This document shows positions 44,495 to 51,807 of a stretch of DNA of 64,000 nt, one piece after another; position 1 is the stretch's first letter, and each line of letters begins with the position of its first letter. The position numbers were made by a program, and so were the translations under genes. The DNA is from a bacterium (GTDB lineage: Bacteria > Cyanobacteriota > Sericytochromatia > S15B-MN24 > UBA4093). The stretch lies in contig JAGIBK010000010.1 in the NCBI GenBank assembly GCA_017744355.1, positions 1 to 64,000 on the forward strand, written 5' to 3'. The notes beneath the pieces are model-generated. The model was given only the letters and a program-made list of their open reading frames with translations, made no database searches and had not been told where the DNA came from.

Positions 44495-45413
44495 ACAGAT
44501 CGCCACGAACGTGGGGCCGTCGCAGCTCGACATCGCCTACGAACGGCGCGGTCGCGCCACCGACCCGGTGGTACTCCTCGTGATGGGCGTGGCAGCACAG
44601 CTCGTCAATTGGCCCGAAGGCTTCCTCGACGTCCTCGTGAGCCGTAGGCTGCAGGTGATTCGCTTCGACAATCGCGACTCGGGGCACTCGACGCACCTCG
44701 TCGACGCGCCATCCCCGAATCTCCCCGCAGCGCTCGCAGGCGACTTATCATCGGCCTCCTACACGCTGTCCGACATGGCGGCCGATAGCGTCGGCCTTCT
44801 CGATGCTCTCGGCCTTTCCGCCGCTCATGTGGTGGGAGCGTCGATGGGTGGTGCGATCGCGCAGACGATGGCCATCGAGCATCCCGATCGCGTGCGCTCG
44901 TTGACTTCGATGATGTCCACGACGGGCGACCCATCCGTCGGACAAATCCGCCGAGAGACGATGGCGGCCGTGTTCGGCGGTCCCCCCGCAACCACCCGGC
45001 AAGAGGTCATTGACCGGGCGGTTCGTGCTTTTGGGATCATCGGCTCTCCTGCCTACCCAAGCGATCCGGTCGCCATCGCCGCACAAGCGGGAATCGCTTA
45101 CGACCGTGACCACGACGAGATTGCCGTCGCCCGCCAGGCCGTGGCATCGGTTGCCTCGGGCGATCGCACTCAGCTCCTCAAGTCTCTCGATGTTCCAACG
45201 CTCATCATCCATGGCACTGCCGATACCGTGTGCGATGCTAGCGGGGGGCGTGCAACTGCTGAGGCGATCCCCGGTGCAGACCTCGTTCTGATCGAAGGGA
45301 TGGGGCATAACATTCCGCCTGGCCTGTGGGATTGCCTTGCCGACCACATCGCGCGAATTGTTGAGCGCGGCGAAGCGCTTGGAAAAGAGCCTGAATCGCA
45401 CACAGCGGGATGA
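44484..45413 (+). CDS. Alpha/beta hydrolase
   Basis: A 309-residue protein. TTG 44484 lies 6 bases behind GAGGAGAA in the end of the MerR gene, overlapping it by 11 bases. Triad: Ser in VVGASMGGAIAQ (about 113), Asp in HGTADTVCD, His in GMGHNIPPGLW; the oxyanion strand is VVLLVMGVAAQ. It resembles aclacinomycin-methylesterase-like (RdmC) and haloperoxidase-type hydrolases. Co-control with the MerR regulator suggests it acts on a toxic compound sensed by that regulator. A hairpin terminator follows. Confidence 0.88.
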   Translation: MLNEQIATNVGPSQLDIAYERRGRATDPVVLLVMGVAAQLVNWPEGFLDVLVSRRLQVIRFDNRDSGHSTHLVDAPSPNLPAALAGDLSSASYTLSDMAADSVGLLDALGLSAAHVVGASMGGAIAQTMAIEHPDRVRSLTSMMSTTGDPSVGQIRRETMAAVFGGPPATTRQEVIDRAVRAFGIIGSPAYPSDPVAIAAQAGIAYDRDHDEIAVARQAVASVASGDRTQLLKSLDVPTLIIHGTADTVCDASGGRATAEAIPGADLVLIEGMGHNIPPGLWDCLADHIARIVERGEALGKEPESHTAG

Positions 45414-45434
45414 GCACTTACCTCTTCCTGACAC

Positions 45435-45468
45435 AGCAAGACCTCCACGCGCTAGTGGAGGTCTTGCT
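45435..45468 (+). terminator. Hairpin after the hydrolase gene
   Basis: AGCAAGACCTCCAC and its exact complement form a 14-bp stem around GCGCTA; the following bases are only moderately T-rich. Confidence 0.65.
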
Positions 45469-45516
45469 CAAGGATTTCTAGCTCGCTACCAGGGGGCAGA
45501 TCTGATAACGGTGGGC

Positions 45517-45870
45517 TTAGTTGAGGGGTGGTTCGGGCGGAACGTCCGGCCCCTTGTGTGGCTTGTCGGTCATGGCCCACCAGAGGCCGACCACGGACAC
45601 GGCAGCACCCGCCAGCACGCCCACGGCCACGCCGGGCGGACCGGCGACGAAGCCGCCAATGACGGCGCCTGCGACCACGGGACTCGCCATCAAGCTGATC
45701 TTGGCGACGGGGCCCCACTCCCTGGATTTGCGCGCAGGATCCTTCTCCGGGGTGTTGCTGAGCTTCAGCGTATCGCTGGCCATGACGGCCTTCGGGGCGC
45801 TGGTCGCTGTGGCGCGAGCGCTGGGGGCGGGCGCAGCCGCGCGACGGGTGGCGGAGAGGCTGGAGATCAT
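45517..45870 (-). CDS. Small Ala-rich membrane protein
   Basis: A 117-residue protein starting at 45870 behind GAGGTGACCCC. The N-terminal 50 residues are Ala/Ser-rich and polar; 58-98 form a hydrophobic glycine-zipper hairpin (PVVAGAVIGGFVAGPPGVAVGVLAGAAVSVVGLWWA). The C-terminus is Pro-rich. No signal peptide and no family recognised. It resembles in style, not in sequence, the glycine-zipper protein at 36366. Confidence 0.6.
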   Translation of the reverse strand: MISSLSATRRAAAPAPSARATATSAPKAVMASDTLKLSNTPEKDPARKSREWGPVAKISLMASPVVAGAVIGGFVAGPPGVAVGVLAGAAVSVVGLWWAMTDKPHKGPDVPPEPPLN

Positions 45871-46248
45871 GGGGTCACCTCGTGCTCACATCTCGGCATC
45901 AGGGATCTTTCCCTAGCTGTCGGGGATCTTGGCGAAAAATTTCTTGTGGCCGGGTGAAGTTCTGGTTAATGAGTGCTGAGGGAGCCCATCCAAGCAGAAG
46001 GGGCCCTGCCGCTCGCGGCAGGGCCCCTGAAATTTACGACTGCTAACCGTACCCAGACCAGTAACGCATGGTGACCCCCTTTCGGCTCAGCCGAGAGCGA
46101 CTCCCAAGGGATGGGCGACGGACAAACGACTGTGGTCTCGATCCTTGTTGCTTTATTACTCTTCGCCCGTCTGTTCGGGCCCACAAGGTCTACCACAGGG
46201 CGTTTGTTTTCGCGGACTGCGCCGGACACGCCACTCTACAGGCTCGTT

Positions 46249-46278
46249 TTGTGCCGCGGTGCGTTCGCTGTCTATACT
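46249..46278 (+). promoter_or_regulatory. Promoter candidate reading into R1-A/R2
   Basis: TTGTGC (46249-46254), an 18-base spacer, TATACT (46273-46278). No plus-strand gene follows until 47489, so any transcript would be a non-coding RNA spanning the repeat. Confidence 0.45.
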
Positions 46279-46372
46279 TTCAAGATAACACTCGCTTGTT
46301 AAGCAGCAAGCAAGAGCGTTGTAGCTCTTCGTAAAATCTTCGTTTGGGATTGATTGGGCCGTGCGGAGCTAG

Positions 46373-46594
46373 CCGGCAAGCAGGCGCAAGGCGGATCACG
46401 TCGACGGTGTCAGGGCGATCGCTTCCGGTTTCGGCGGGGTGTGGCAAGATACCCGCATCAACCACACACCACCTCTCTGAGAGCGCCTCACGAAACTGTT
46501 CCTTCAAGCCGCCCACGGCGGCCAAACCAGACACATGCCTGGTTTTGTGAGGTGCTCTGACCCTCGGCCCGCCGTGCACACCGGCGGGTCGAAT
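46373..46594 (+). repeat. R1 intergenic repeat, copy A (interrupted by R2)
   Basis: It shares with copies B-D the order GCGATCGCTT, then a GTGTGGCAAGATA core, CATCAACCACACACCACC, CTCTCTGAG and a terminal GC hairpin. Here R2 (46481-46557) separates CTCTCTGA from CCCTCGGCCCGCCG, and the terminal hairpin has decayed (GGCGGGTCGAATC). Confidence 0.75.
46481..46557 (+). repeat. R2 structured element, copy 2 (77 bp, nested in R1-A)
   Basis: GAGCGCCTCACGAAAC (46481-46496) pairs with GTTTTGTGAGGTGCTC (46542-46557). Compared with copy 1, pair 6:72 changes U-A to C-G and pair 9:69 changes A-U to C-G. Inner hairpins GCCGCC/GGCGGC and AAACCAG/CTGGTTT are kept although loops differ. CTCTGA is present at both junctions. 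Confidence 0.8.
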
Positions 46595-46598
46595 CCTT

Positions 46599-47237
46599 TC
46601 AAGGGGCGATTGGCGCGATGACGTGTTCGACCAGCAGGTGCAAGTGCTCGTCAGAAGCGTGCGGTTCAAGCGCCGCTTCAAAGCGGCTGTACGTGGGGGG
46701 ATCGTTGGCCTGGAGCCATGCGAAACTTTCCTTGGGGCCGCGATACCACTGCCGGCGCAGGTAGAAGTAGTCTTCCAGCAGTTGTACGAGTAGCCAGTGG
46801 CGCCGGTAATGCGCCTCGAGGTCCTGGCGCTGGATACGAGCGAGCATCTTGCGTGCCCATGTGATGCGCGTCTGGACTTCTGTAGGATCAGGGGCTGCCG
46901 GGCCTGCTGAGAACAAGGCATCGACGCGCATGAGAAGCTGGCGCCCCCAAGCCTCTTGTTCAATGAGGACGCGTCCGCCGTGCAGGCGTAGCATGCCCTC
47001 GTCCAGTACATCGAAGGCTGCCTCGGGGTAGATGAAGGCGTCCAAGTAGCTATCTTGCCAAGGCCGTGCATCGCGGTAGGCCTCGCCGTCCTTGCGGATC
47101 CCAAGGACGTCGTAGTCACTATGCGCCGAGTGGTCGCCGCGCGCCCGCGAGCCGTACAGGATGACGGTGTGGCAGGCGTGGCGATCGCGCAGCTCATCGA
47201 TCAAGAGGTTCAGCATCGCATCCATCGCTTGGATCAT
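46599..47237 (-). CDS. Nucleotidyltransferase-domain protein (MNT, possible HEPN fusion)
   Basis: A 212-residue protein. The minimal nucleotidyltransferase motif is VILYGSRARGDHSAHSDYDVLGI (about 25-47; GS x10 DxD), with a further acid in YLDAFIYP (about 65). The C-terminal 110 residues are helical (TWARKMLARIQRQDLEAHYRRHWLL, QLLEDYFYLRRQWYRGPKESF) and may be a fused HEPN-like domain. MNT-HEPN pairs form toxin-antitoxin systems in which MNT adds AMP to the HEPN toxin; the HEPN RxxxxH motif is not clearly present here. In-frame ATGs at 47225 and 47216 are alternative starts. R1 copies flank it on both sides. Confidence 0.75.
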   Translation of the reverse strand: MIQAMDAMLNLLIDELRDRHACHTVILYGSRARGDHSAHSDYDVLGIRKDGEAYRDARPWQDSYLDAFIYPEAAFDVLDEGMLRLHGGRVLIEQEAWGRQLLMRVDALFSAGPAAPDPTEVQTRITWARKMLARIQRQDLEAHYRRHWLLVQLLEDYFYLRRQWYRGPKESFAWLQANDPPTYSRFEAALEPHASDEHLHLLVEHVIAPIAP

Positions 47238-47274
47238 AGCGCGATTCGGGCCATCGGAGCGAACGAGCGAGCGA

Positions 47275-47414
47275 ATGGCGGATCACACCCCGGATGAGGG
47301 GGCGATCGCTTCTAGTTTCGGTGGTGTGTGGCAAGATAAGCACATCAACCACACCACCTCTCTGAGCCCCTCGGCCCGCCGACCGCACACCGGCGGGCCG
47401 AGGTCGTTCTGGCG
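47275..47414 (+). repeat. R1 intergenic repeat, copy B
   Basis: GCGATCGCTT, GGTGGTGTGTGG, CAAGATAAG, CCACACCACC, CTCTCTGAG, then CCTCGGCCCGCCG with CGGCGGGCCGAGG as a perfect 13-bp hairpin. It lies between the divergent nucleotidyltransferase and lipoprotein genes. Confidence 0.8.
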
Positions 47415-47488
47415 TGCTGTCGATCATATGACATGGTTTTGCTAAGATGTTAATGAAGCGAGCTTTACGTTTTGGAAGGATATCGGGC

Positions 47489-47905
47489 ATGCCGCGCGCG
47501 CGAATCAAGGGCTTCTCGTTGGCGATGCTGCTCGCCGCTCTTACCGTGCTGGCGGGCTGCTCGGGCCTAGGGAATCCCGTTCCCGCAGGCGAGGAGGGCG
47601 GTTGCAATCCTCAGGTGGCCACGGCCTATCGCGTGCTTTCGGGCATCCAAACCGGCATCCTCGAAATTCGCGTGCAGGACGCCAGCGGCAGCCCGCAGGC
47701 CAGTGTGAGCGTCACGGCGTACCGGTTGGTGTATACGGGGGCCAAGTGTCCGTCGATGATCAGCGGGGTGACGGATGCGCAGGGCCTGCTGCGCTTCGAG
47801 CGCATGAAGACCGGTCCTTATCAGGTGAGTCTGGAGGCCGCGGCAGCGACGGCCAGCACGGAGGTCGAGGCGGACAAGACGGCGACGGTGACGCTCGTCG
47901 ATTGA
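47489..47905 (+). CDS. Lipoprotein with transthyretin-like domain
   Basis: A 138-residue protein. I choose ATG 47489, 8 bases after AAGGA; an in-frame ATG at 47447 would add 14 basic residues. Lipobox VLAGCSG gives Cys about 23. The mature part has a carboxypeptidase-regulatory or CNA-B-like domain: LEIRVQDASGSPQASVSVTAYRL, GVTDAQGLLRFERMKTGPYQVSLEA. Such domains are structural in surface proteins. It is followed by an 113-residue gene 17 bases downstream. Confidence 0.7.
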   Translation: MPRARIKGFSLAMLLAALTVLAGCSGLGNPVPAGEEGGCNPQVATAYRVLSGIQTGILEIRVQDASGSPQASVSVTAYRLVYTGAKCPSMISGVTDAQGLLRFERMKTGPYQVSLEAAAATASTEVEADKTATVTLVD

Positions 47906-47922
47906 GACTGGAAGGAGGGGCG

Positions 47923-48264
47923 ATGGAGACCTACATGAGCCGCAGGGGGGAAGCTTTCGACCTGGGTGCGTTGACGGAAACGGAGCAGGCCTTTCTGGAG
48001 CAGGCCCGCCATCTCATTGCGCAGGGGGTCGCCTGGGAGACGTTCCAGCGCTTCTATCTCGACAAGCGATCGCCCATCTGGTTCGTCGGGGGCGAGCCCC
48101 AGGCCGGACGCCTCGAGAATACCAGGGTGATGCGCTCTCGCCTCTATCGCATCCTGCAGGACATGGCAGGGAATCTGGGCCTCGAGCAGGGTTACCTGAG
48201 AGAAAGAGGCCCGAGCGGCCTCTCCCTGGATGCTTGCCTGGAGGAGATTCGCCTCGGGTGCTAG
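47923..48264 (+). CDS. Small helical protein of unknown function
   Basis: A 113-residue protein starting at ATG 47923, 5-7 bases behind GAAGGAGGGG. It is mostly helical (TETEQAFLEQARHLIAQGVAWETFQRFYL, SRLYRILQDMAGNLGL), with IWFVGGEPQAG between. No signal or membrane segment. It is probably co-transcribed with the lipoprotein gene upstream, and R1-C follows its stop. Confidence 0.65.
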   Translation: METYMSRRGEAFDLGALTETEQAFLEQARHLIAQGVAWETFQRFYLDKRSPIWFVGGEPQAGRLENTRVMRSRLYRILQDMAGNLGLEQGYLRERGPSGLSLDACLEEIRLGC

Positions 48265-48274
48265 CCTTGTTTCA

Positions 48275-48430
48275 GGCCGGCAAGCAGGCGCATGGCGGAT
48301 CACACCCCGGATGAGGGGGCGATCGCTTCCGGTTTCGGTGGGGTGTGGCAAGATAATCCCATCAACCACACACCACCTCTCTGAGATGACCTCGGCCCGC
48401 CGACCGCACACCGGCGGGCCGAGGTCTTTT
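48275..48430 (+). repeat. R1 intergenic repeat, copy C
   Basis: It has the longest left part (GGCCGGCAAGCAGGCGCA, shared with copy A), then the GCGATCGC core, and the 13-bp hairpin (48390-48402 with 48412-48424) followed by TCTTTT, so this copy can act as a rightward intrinsic terminator. Confidence 0.8.
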
Positions 48431-48435
48431 GACGC

Positions 48436-49050
48436 CTAGCGCTCGAAGTTCAGGTTCACCGGCTGCCGGCGATAGCTGGTCGCGTTCGCAGGCTTGGTCG
48501 GGGGGACGTTGCCCGCCAGCTCGAACTTGAAGTCATCCACCCAGGTCTCGCCCGTCTTGCTCAGGAGCAGACCGAAGGCGATGGCCTCGCTCTCTTGCGG
48601 GACGTCCAAGACGATCTCGTACTTCTTCCAGTCGGACGTGCCCTTGATGGGGCGCTCTTGCATGTTGTCGAAGCTCAGGACCGCCTGCTCAGGCCCGTCG
48701 ACCCGCATCCACAGCCCCGCCCAGTCCTTCACGTCCTTGCTCTTCACGAAGGCCGACATCCGGACGCGCTTGCCGCGGTACTCCCGGGCGCTGAAGGTCT
48801 GCATGAGCGTTCCAAAGCTCTCGTTGTCCCGGATGGCCGTGACGGACTTGAGGTAGGCACTCGCTCCCTTGCCGTGCCGCACGCTTTGATCGAGGCCGAC
48901 GGCGTACGCCTCGGGCTTGCTGCCTGCCTTGTACCAGCCCTCGGGGGCCGTCTGCGCCGTGGCGGGCTGGTGGGGTACCAGGGTCACGGCGGCCATGGCC
49001 GTGGCGGCCACGATGGCGAGGGTCGCGATGCGCTTCACTGGACCGAACAT
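48436..49050 (-). CDS. Secreted jelly-roll-like protein of unknown function
   Basis: A 204-residue protein starting at 49050 behind AAGGA. A Sec signal peptide (about 1-33) ends ATAQ before TAPEGWYKAGSKPEAY. The mature domain (35-180) has alternating strands typical of carbohydrate-binding beta-sandwiches (AYLKSVTAIRDNESFGTLMQTF, KRVRMSAFVKSKDVKDWAGLWMRVD, SDWKKYEIVLDVPQESEAIAFGLLL, TWVDDFKFE). Similar domains occur alone or fused to regulators. Adjacent on the same strand is a two-component system that could control it. Confidence 0.7.
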   Translation of the reverse strand: MFGPVKRIATLAIVAATAMAAVTLVPHQPATAQTAPEGWYKAGSKPEAYAVGLDQSVRHGKGASAYLKSVTAIRDNESFGTLMQTFSAREYRGKRVRMSAFVKSKDVKDWAGLWMRVDGPEQAVLSFDNMQERPIKGTSDWKKYEIVLDVPQESEAIAFGLLLSKTGETWVDDFKFELAGNVPPTKPANATSYRRQPVNLNFER

Positions 49051-49180
49051 GCTGAAGTTCCTTTCTGGTGGGTGCTGCGAGGGGGGCGTTACGACTGTTG
49101 TGACTGTAACGCGGGGCTCGCTTCCCAGTCGGTCAACTTTGGTCCCGACTTCGTCATGATTTGATCACATCGCTCGCCCC

Positions 49181-49879
49181 TCAGCGGTCCAGGCGATAGC
49201 CGACCCCGTGGACGGTCTTGAGGAAGCGGGGCTCGGCCGGGTCCGCCTCGATGGTCTGGCGCAGCTTCACCACGAGGTTGTTGACCGTCCGCTGGTTGAT
49301 GAACTGGTCCTGGCCCCAGACCTCGTCCATGAGGGTATCGCGCGAGACGACCGTGCCCTCGTGACGCGCCAGGACCCGCAGGATGTCGAACGCCTTGGCG
49401 GGCAGCTCCACCGCCTTCTCGGGGTGGTGAACGGTATAGCGTTTGATGTCGAACACCACCGGGCCGAAGGTGAGCGTCTCATCAGCCGGCGCTTCGCGCG
49501 TGGCCGCCGGGGGCTCTGCGCGGCGCAGGACGGCGCCGATCCGACCCAGCAACTCGAGCAAGCTGAAGGGTTTGGTCACGTAGTCATCCACCCCGAGCTC
49601 GAAGCCGAGGACCTTGTCCATCTCGGTGTTCTTCGCCGTCAGCAGGATCACGGGCGTGCGCCTTCCCGCCTGGCGCAGCGCCTTCAGCACTTCGAAGCCG
49701 CTCAGCTCCGGCAGCATGACGTCCAGGAGGATCAGGTGGTAGGGGCGCGTCAGCGCCATCTCGAGGGCTTCGTCCCCGCGGCCGCTCGACTCGACCTCGT
49801 AGCCGCGCAGGCTCAGCACGTCGAGCAGCCCCTTGAGCAGGGACGGTTCGTCCTCGACCACCAGCAGCCGTTCACCCAT
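49181..49879 (-). CDS. OmpR/PhoB-family response regulator
   Basis: A 232-residue regulator. The receiver (1-120) has acidic pair EDE at 9-11, phospho-Asp in HLILLDVMLPELSG (about 53), Thr/Ser in ILLTAKN, and Lys in YVTKPFSLLEL. The C-terminal winged helix (135-232) reads AFDILRVLARHEGTVVSRDTLMDEVWGQDQ and RTVNNLVVKLRQTIE. It starts at 49879 behind AAGGAGACGAAGG and overlaps the kinase stop by 8 bases. Targets are unknown. Confidence 0.94.
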   Translation of the reverse strand: MGERLLVVEDEPSLLKGLLDVLSLRGYEVESSGRGDEALEMALTRPYHLILLDVMLPELSGFEVLKALRQAGRRTPVILLTAKNTEMDKVLGFELGVDDYVTKPFSLLELLGRIGAVLRRAEPPAATREAPADETLTFGPVVFDIKRYTVHHPEKAVELPAKAFDILRVLARHEGTVVSRDTLMDEVWGQDQFINQRTVNNLVVKLRQTIEADPAEPRFLKTVHGVGYRLDR

Positions 49880-51500
49880 CCTTCGTCTCCTTCTCTTGCG
49901 CGAAACTGAGCCGGAAAAGGCTCCCGCCGCCTTCGTTCCCGAGGACCTCCACTTGGCCGCCTTGCCCCTCGGTGAAGGCCTTCACGAGGGCGAGGCCGAG
50001 GCCCGTGCCCGGGTGGCTGCGGCGTTCTTCTTGCTCCAGGCGGGTGTAGGGCTCGAAGATCGCCTTTCGCTTGCTCGCTGGGATTCCCGGGCCGCGATCG
50101 GCGATTTCGACCAGGAGGCGGCCATTCGTTTGGCGGGTGGTGACCTTCACCTGCGTCGGATCGCCGCCGTACTTGAGGGCGTTGTGGACCACGTTCGAGA
50201 CGGCGCGGACCGTCACCTCCGGGTCCACCCAGGCCGGCGGCAGCGCGGGAGCGAGCGCCAGGGCGACGACGGGCGGCGCGGAGCGATCGTACGAGAGGGC
50301 GGCTTCGTGGGTGGCCTGGCGGACCAGCTCGTTGAGGTCGGTGGCGACGGGGACGTAGGTCCGGACGCCACGCTCGATCTTGCCGAGGTCCAGCAGGTCG
50401 TCGATGAGCCGGTGAAGGCGGGCGGCTTCCTTCCCGATGATCCGGTGATACTCAGCGATCTTGGCTTCGTCCGCGACGAGGCCGTGCTCGAGGATCTCGG
50501 CGTACATGCCGATGGCGGCCACCGGCGTCTTGAGCTCGTGAGAGACCATGGCCGTGAAGTTGCTCCGCAACTCCGCAAGCTCCAGCTCGCGCCGGATGGC
50601 ACGGCTCGCGAGGCGCAAGGCGATCGCAAAGCCGCCGAAGACGGCGAAGCCACCTGCCAGGATGGCGGCGTAGCGCAGGAACACGCCTCGCAGGAGGCTG
50701 CCGTTGTCCACGGTGATGAGCAGGGGGGCGATCGGCTTTCTCGCGTTCGTCGAGAAGGTATCGACCCTGAAGCGCCAGGACTGGGCGGCGAGGAGGGTGT
50801 GCCAGGCGGCCCCGTACCCGAGACGGTAGGAGGCCTTGTCCGCGAGCAGGGGAGGCCGAGCATCGGGGTGGTCCTGGTGCTGGTACGTGGTGCCAGGAGG
50901 CAAGCGGAGCGCCTTGATGCGGGTTTCGAGCCAAGGGCCGAATATGTAGGCGAAATCCAGCTCGGTGACGAGGCATTCTTGTCGCGCGTTGCGGCTCACG
51001 GAGAGGCGGTAATCCGCAGGCTCGCCCTCCAGGGGGGCGAAGCTCTCTGCATAACCGATCGGGGCTGGGCCGAGGGTGGTGATCAGGCCACTGGCGGAAG
51101 GCGGAACGCGCAAGGCCTTGGTGGCAAGCCAGGCGGGCGGTTGCGGCGAGCCATCGAGGGGGCGGCCTTGCGCATCCAGCAGGTAAAGCCTGAAGGTGGG
51201 CGAGATGGCGGTGCGGGCCTCTTCGAAGGTTTTTGCGGACAAGCTTTCCGTCTTGAAGCGCCTGACCAGCGATAGCATGACGGCCCGCTCCTTGTCCTGG
51301 AGCGCGTCAAACGAGGCGGATAGCTGTTGGAGCTTGGGGACTAGCGCCGCTTCTTTTGCCCCGAGCTGGAAGAGGCAATCGCTCGCCAGGGCCATCGACC
51401 AAATGAAGGTCACGAGGACAAGACCGATGGCCCACCAGGCCCAGAGGAGGCGGACGCGATGCTTCAAGGGAAGGTGGGGGAGTCGCGGCAGCACGTTCAT
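49872..51500 (-). CDS. Membrane sensor histidine kinase
   Basis: A 542-residue kinase when started at 51500 (MNVLPRLPHL); an upstream in-frame start at 51575 would add 25 residues. Two helices (about 20-42 and 285-310) bracket a roughly 240-residue extracytoplasmic sensor. The H-box is FTAMVSHELKTPVAAIGMYAEIL, N-box RAVSNVVHNALKYGG, G1 IADRGPGIP, F-box-like IFEPYTRLEQ and G2 GTGLGLALVKAF. All catalytic motifs are intact. The sensor region matches nothing I know. Its upstream region contains R1-D. Confidence 0.93.
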   Translation of the reverse strand: MNVLPRLPHLPLKHRVRLLWAWWAIGLVLVTFIWSMALASDCLFQLGAKEAALVPKLQQLSASFDALQDKERAVMLSLVRRFKTESLSAKTFEEARTAISPTFRLYLLDAQGRPLDGSPQPPAWLATKALRVPPSASGLITTLGPAPIGYAESFAPLEGEPADYRLSVSRNARQECLVTELDFAYIFGPWLETRIKALRLPPGTTYQHQDHPDARPPLLADKASYRLGYGAAWHTLLAAQSWRFRVDTFSTNARKPIAPLLITVDNGSLLRGVFLRYAAILAGGFAVFGGFAIALRLASRAIRRELELAELRSNFTAMVSHELKTPVAAIGMYAEILEHGLVADEAKIAEYHRIIGKEAARLHRLIDDLLDLGKIERGVRTYVPVATDLNELVRQATHEAALSYDRSAPPVVALALAPALPPAWVDPEVTVRAVSNVVHNALKYGGDPTQVKVTTRQTNGRLLVEIADRGPGIPASKRKAIFEPYTRLEQEERRSHPGTGLGLALVKAFTEGQGGQVEVLGNEGGGSLFRLSFAQEKETKDG

Positions 51501-51605
51501 CCTCTCGGCAAGCAAGCTACCCCTTATATACCAAGCGTCTCGATCAGAGAAAAGGCCCGAAGGCGAAGCTGCCAAGCGAGCGAGAGCTTTCTCACGCGCC
51601 GGAAG

Positions 51606-51729
51606 TCAGGGCGATCGCTTCTGGACTCGGTGGAGTGTGGCAAGATAAGTCCATCAACCACACACCACCTCTCTGAGCCCCCCTCGGCCCGCCGACCGCA
51701 CACCGGCGGGCCGAGGTCGTTCTGGCGGA
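51606..51729 (+). repeat. R1 intergenic repeat, copy D
   Basis: GGGCGATCGCTTC, GGTGGAGTGTGG, CAAGATAAG, CCACACACCACC, CTCTCTGAG, then the perfect 13-bp hairpin CCTCGGCCCGCCG/CGGCGGGCCGAGG. It lacks the GGATCACACC left part of copies B and C. Confidence 0.8.
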
Positions 51730-51739
51730 GCAGGGGCTC

Positions 51740-51789
51740 TGGACAAAACAGCAGGCAAGGCTTTAATCTCCATGTCGAACATATGTTCA
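51740..51789 (+). promoter_or_regulatory. Promoter and LexA (SOS) box for dnaE2-dinB
   Basis: TGGACA (51740-51745), a 17-base spacer and TTAATC (51763-51768) form a promoter; CGAACATATGTTCA (51776-51789) is a perfect Bacillus/Actinobacteria-type LexA operator (GAAC-N4-GTTC) at the expected start of transcription. A false ATG at 51772 overlaps the operator. Confidence 0.85.
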
Positions 51790-51807
51790 ATTATTCGAGG
51801 CTTCGAC

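Larger units (their letters stand above)
45871..46598. other. 730-base region without a clear gene
   Basis: It holds a 13-bp perfect hairpin with a CTCG loop (45999-46028), an 8-codon minus-strand frame (46043-46069) behind a strong ribosome site AAAGGGGG, a plus-strand promoter candidate at 46249-46278, and the R1-A repeat with R2 nested in it (46373-46594). A hydrophobic plus-strand frame from 46111 has no spaced ribosome site. The part before 46373 is lower in GC than its neighbours. Confidence 0.55.

Noticed and set aside
46111..46302. Plus-strand frame with a hydrophobic stretch, considered as a holin-like or type I toxin
   Set aside because: The ATG is directly abutted by AAGGG with no spacing, and the frame runs into the promoter candidate at 46249-46278; no sign of coding bias.
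46373..51729. R1 repeats as integron attC sites
   Set aside because: They lack the RYYYAAC/GTTRRRY core sites and bulged bases of attC, neighbouring genes face both ways, and no integron integrase is visible.
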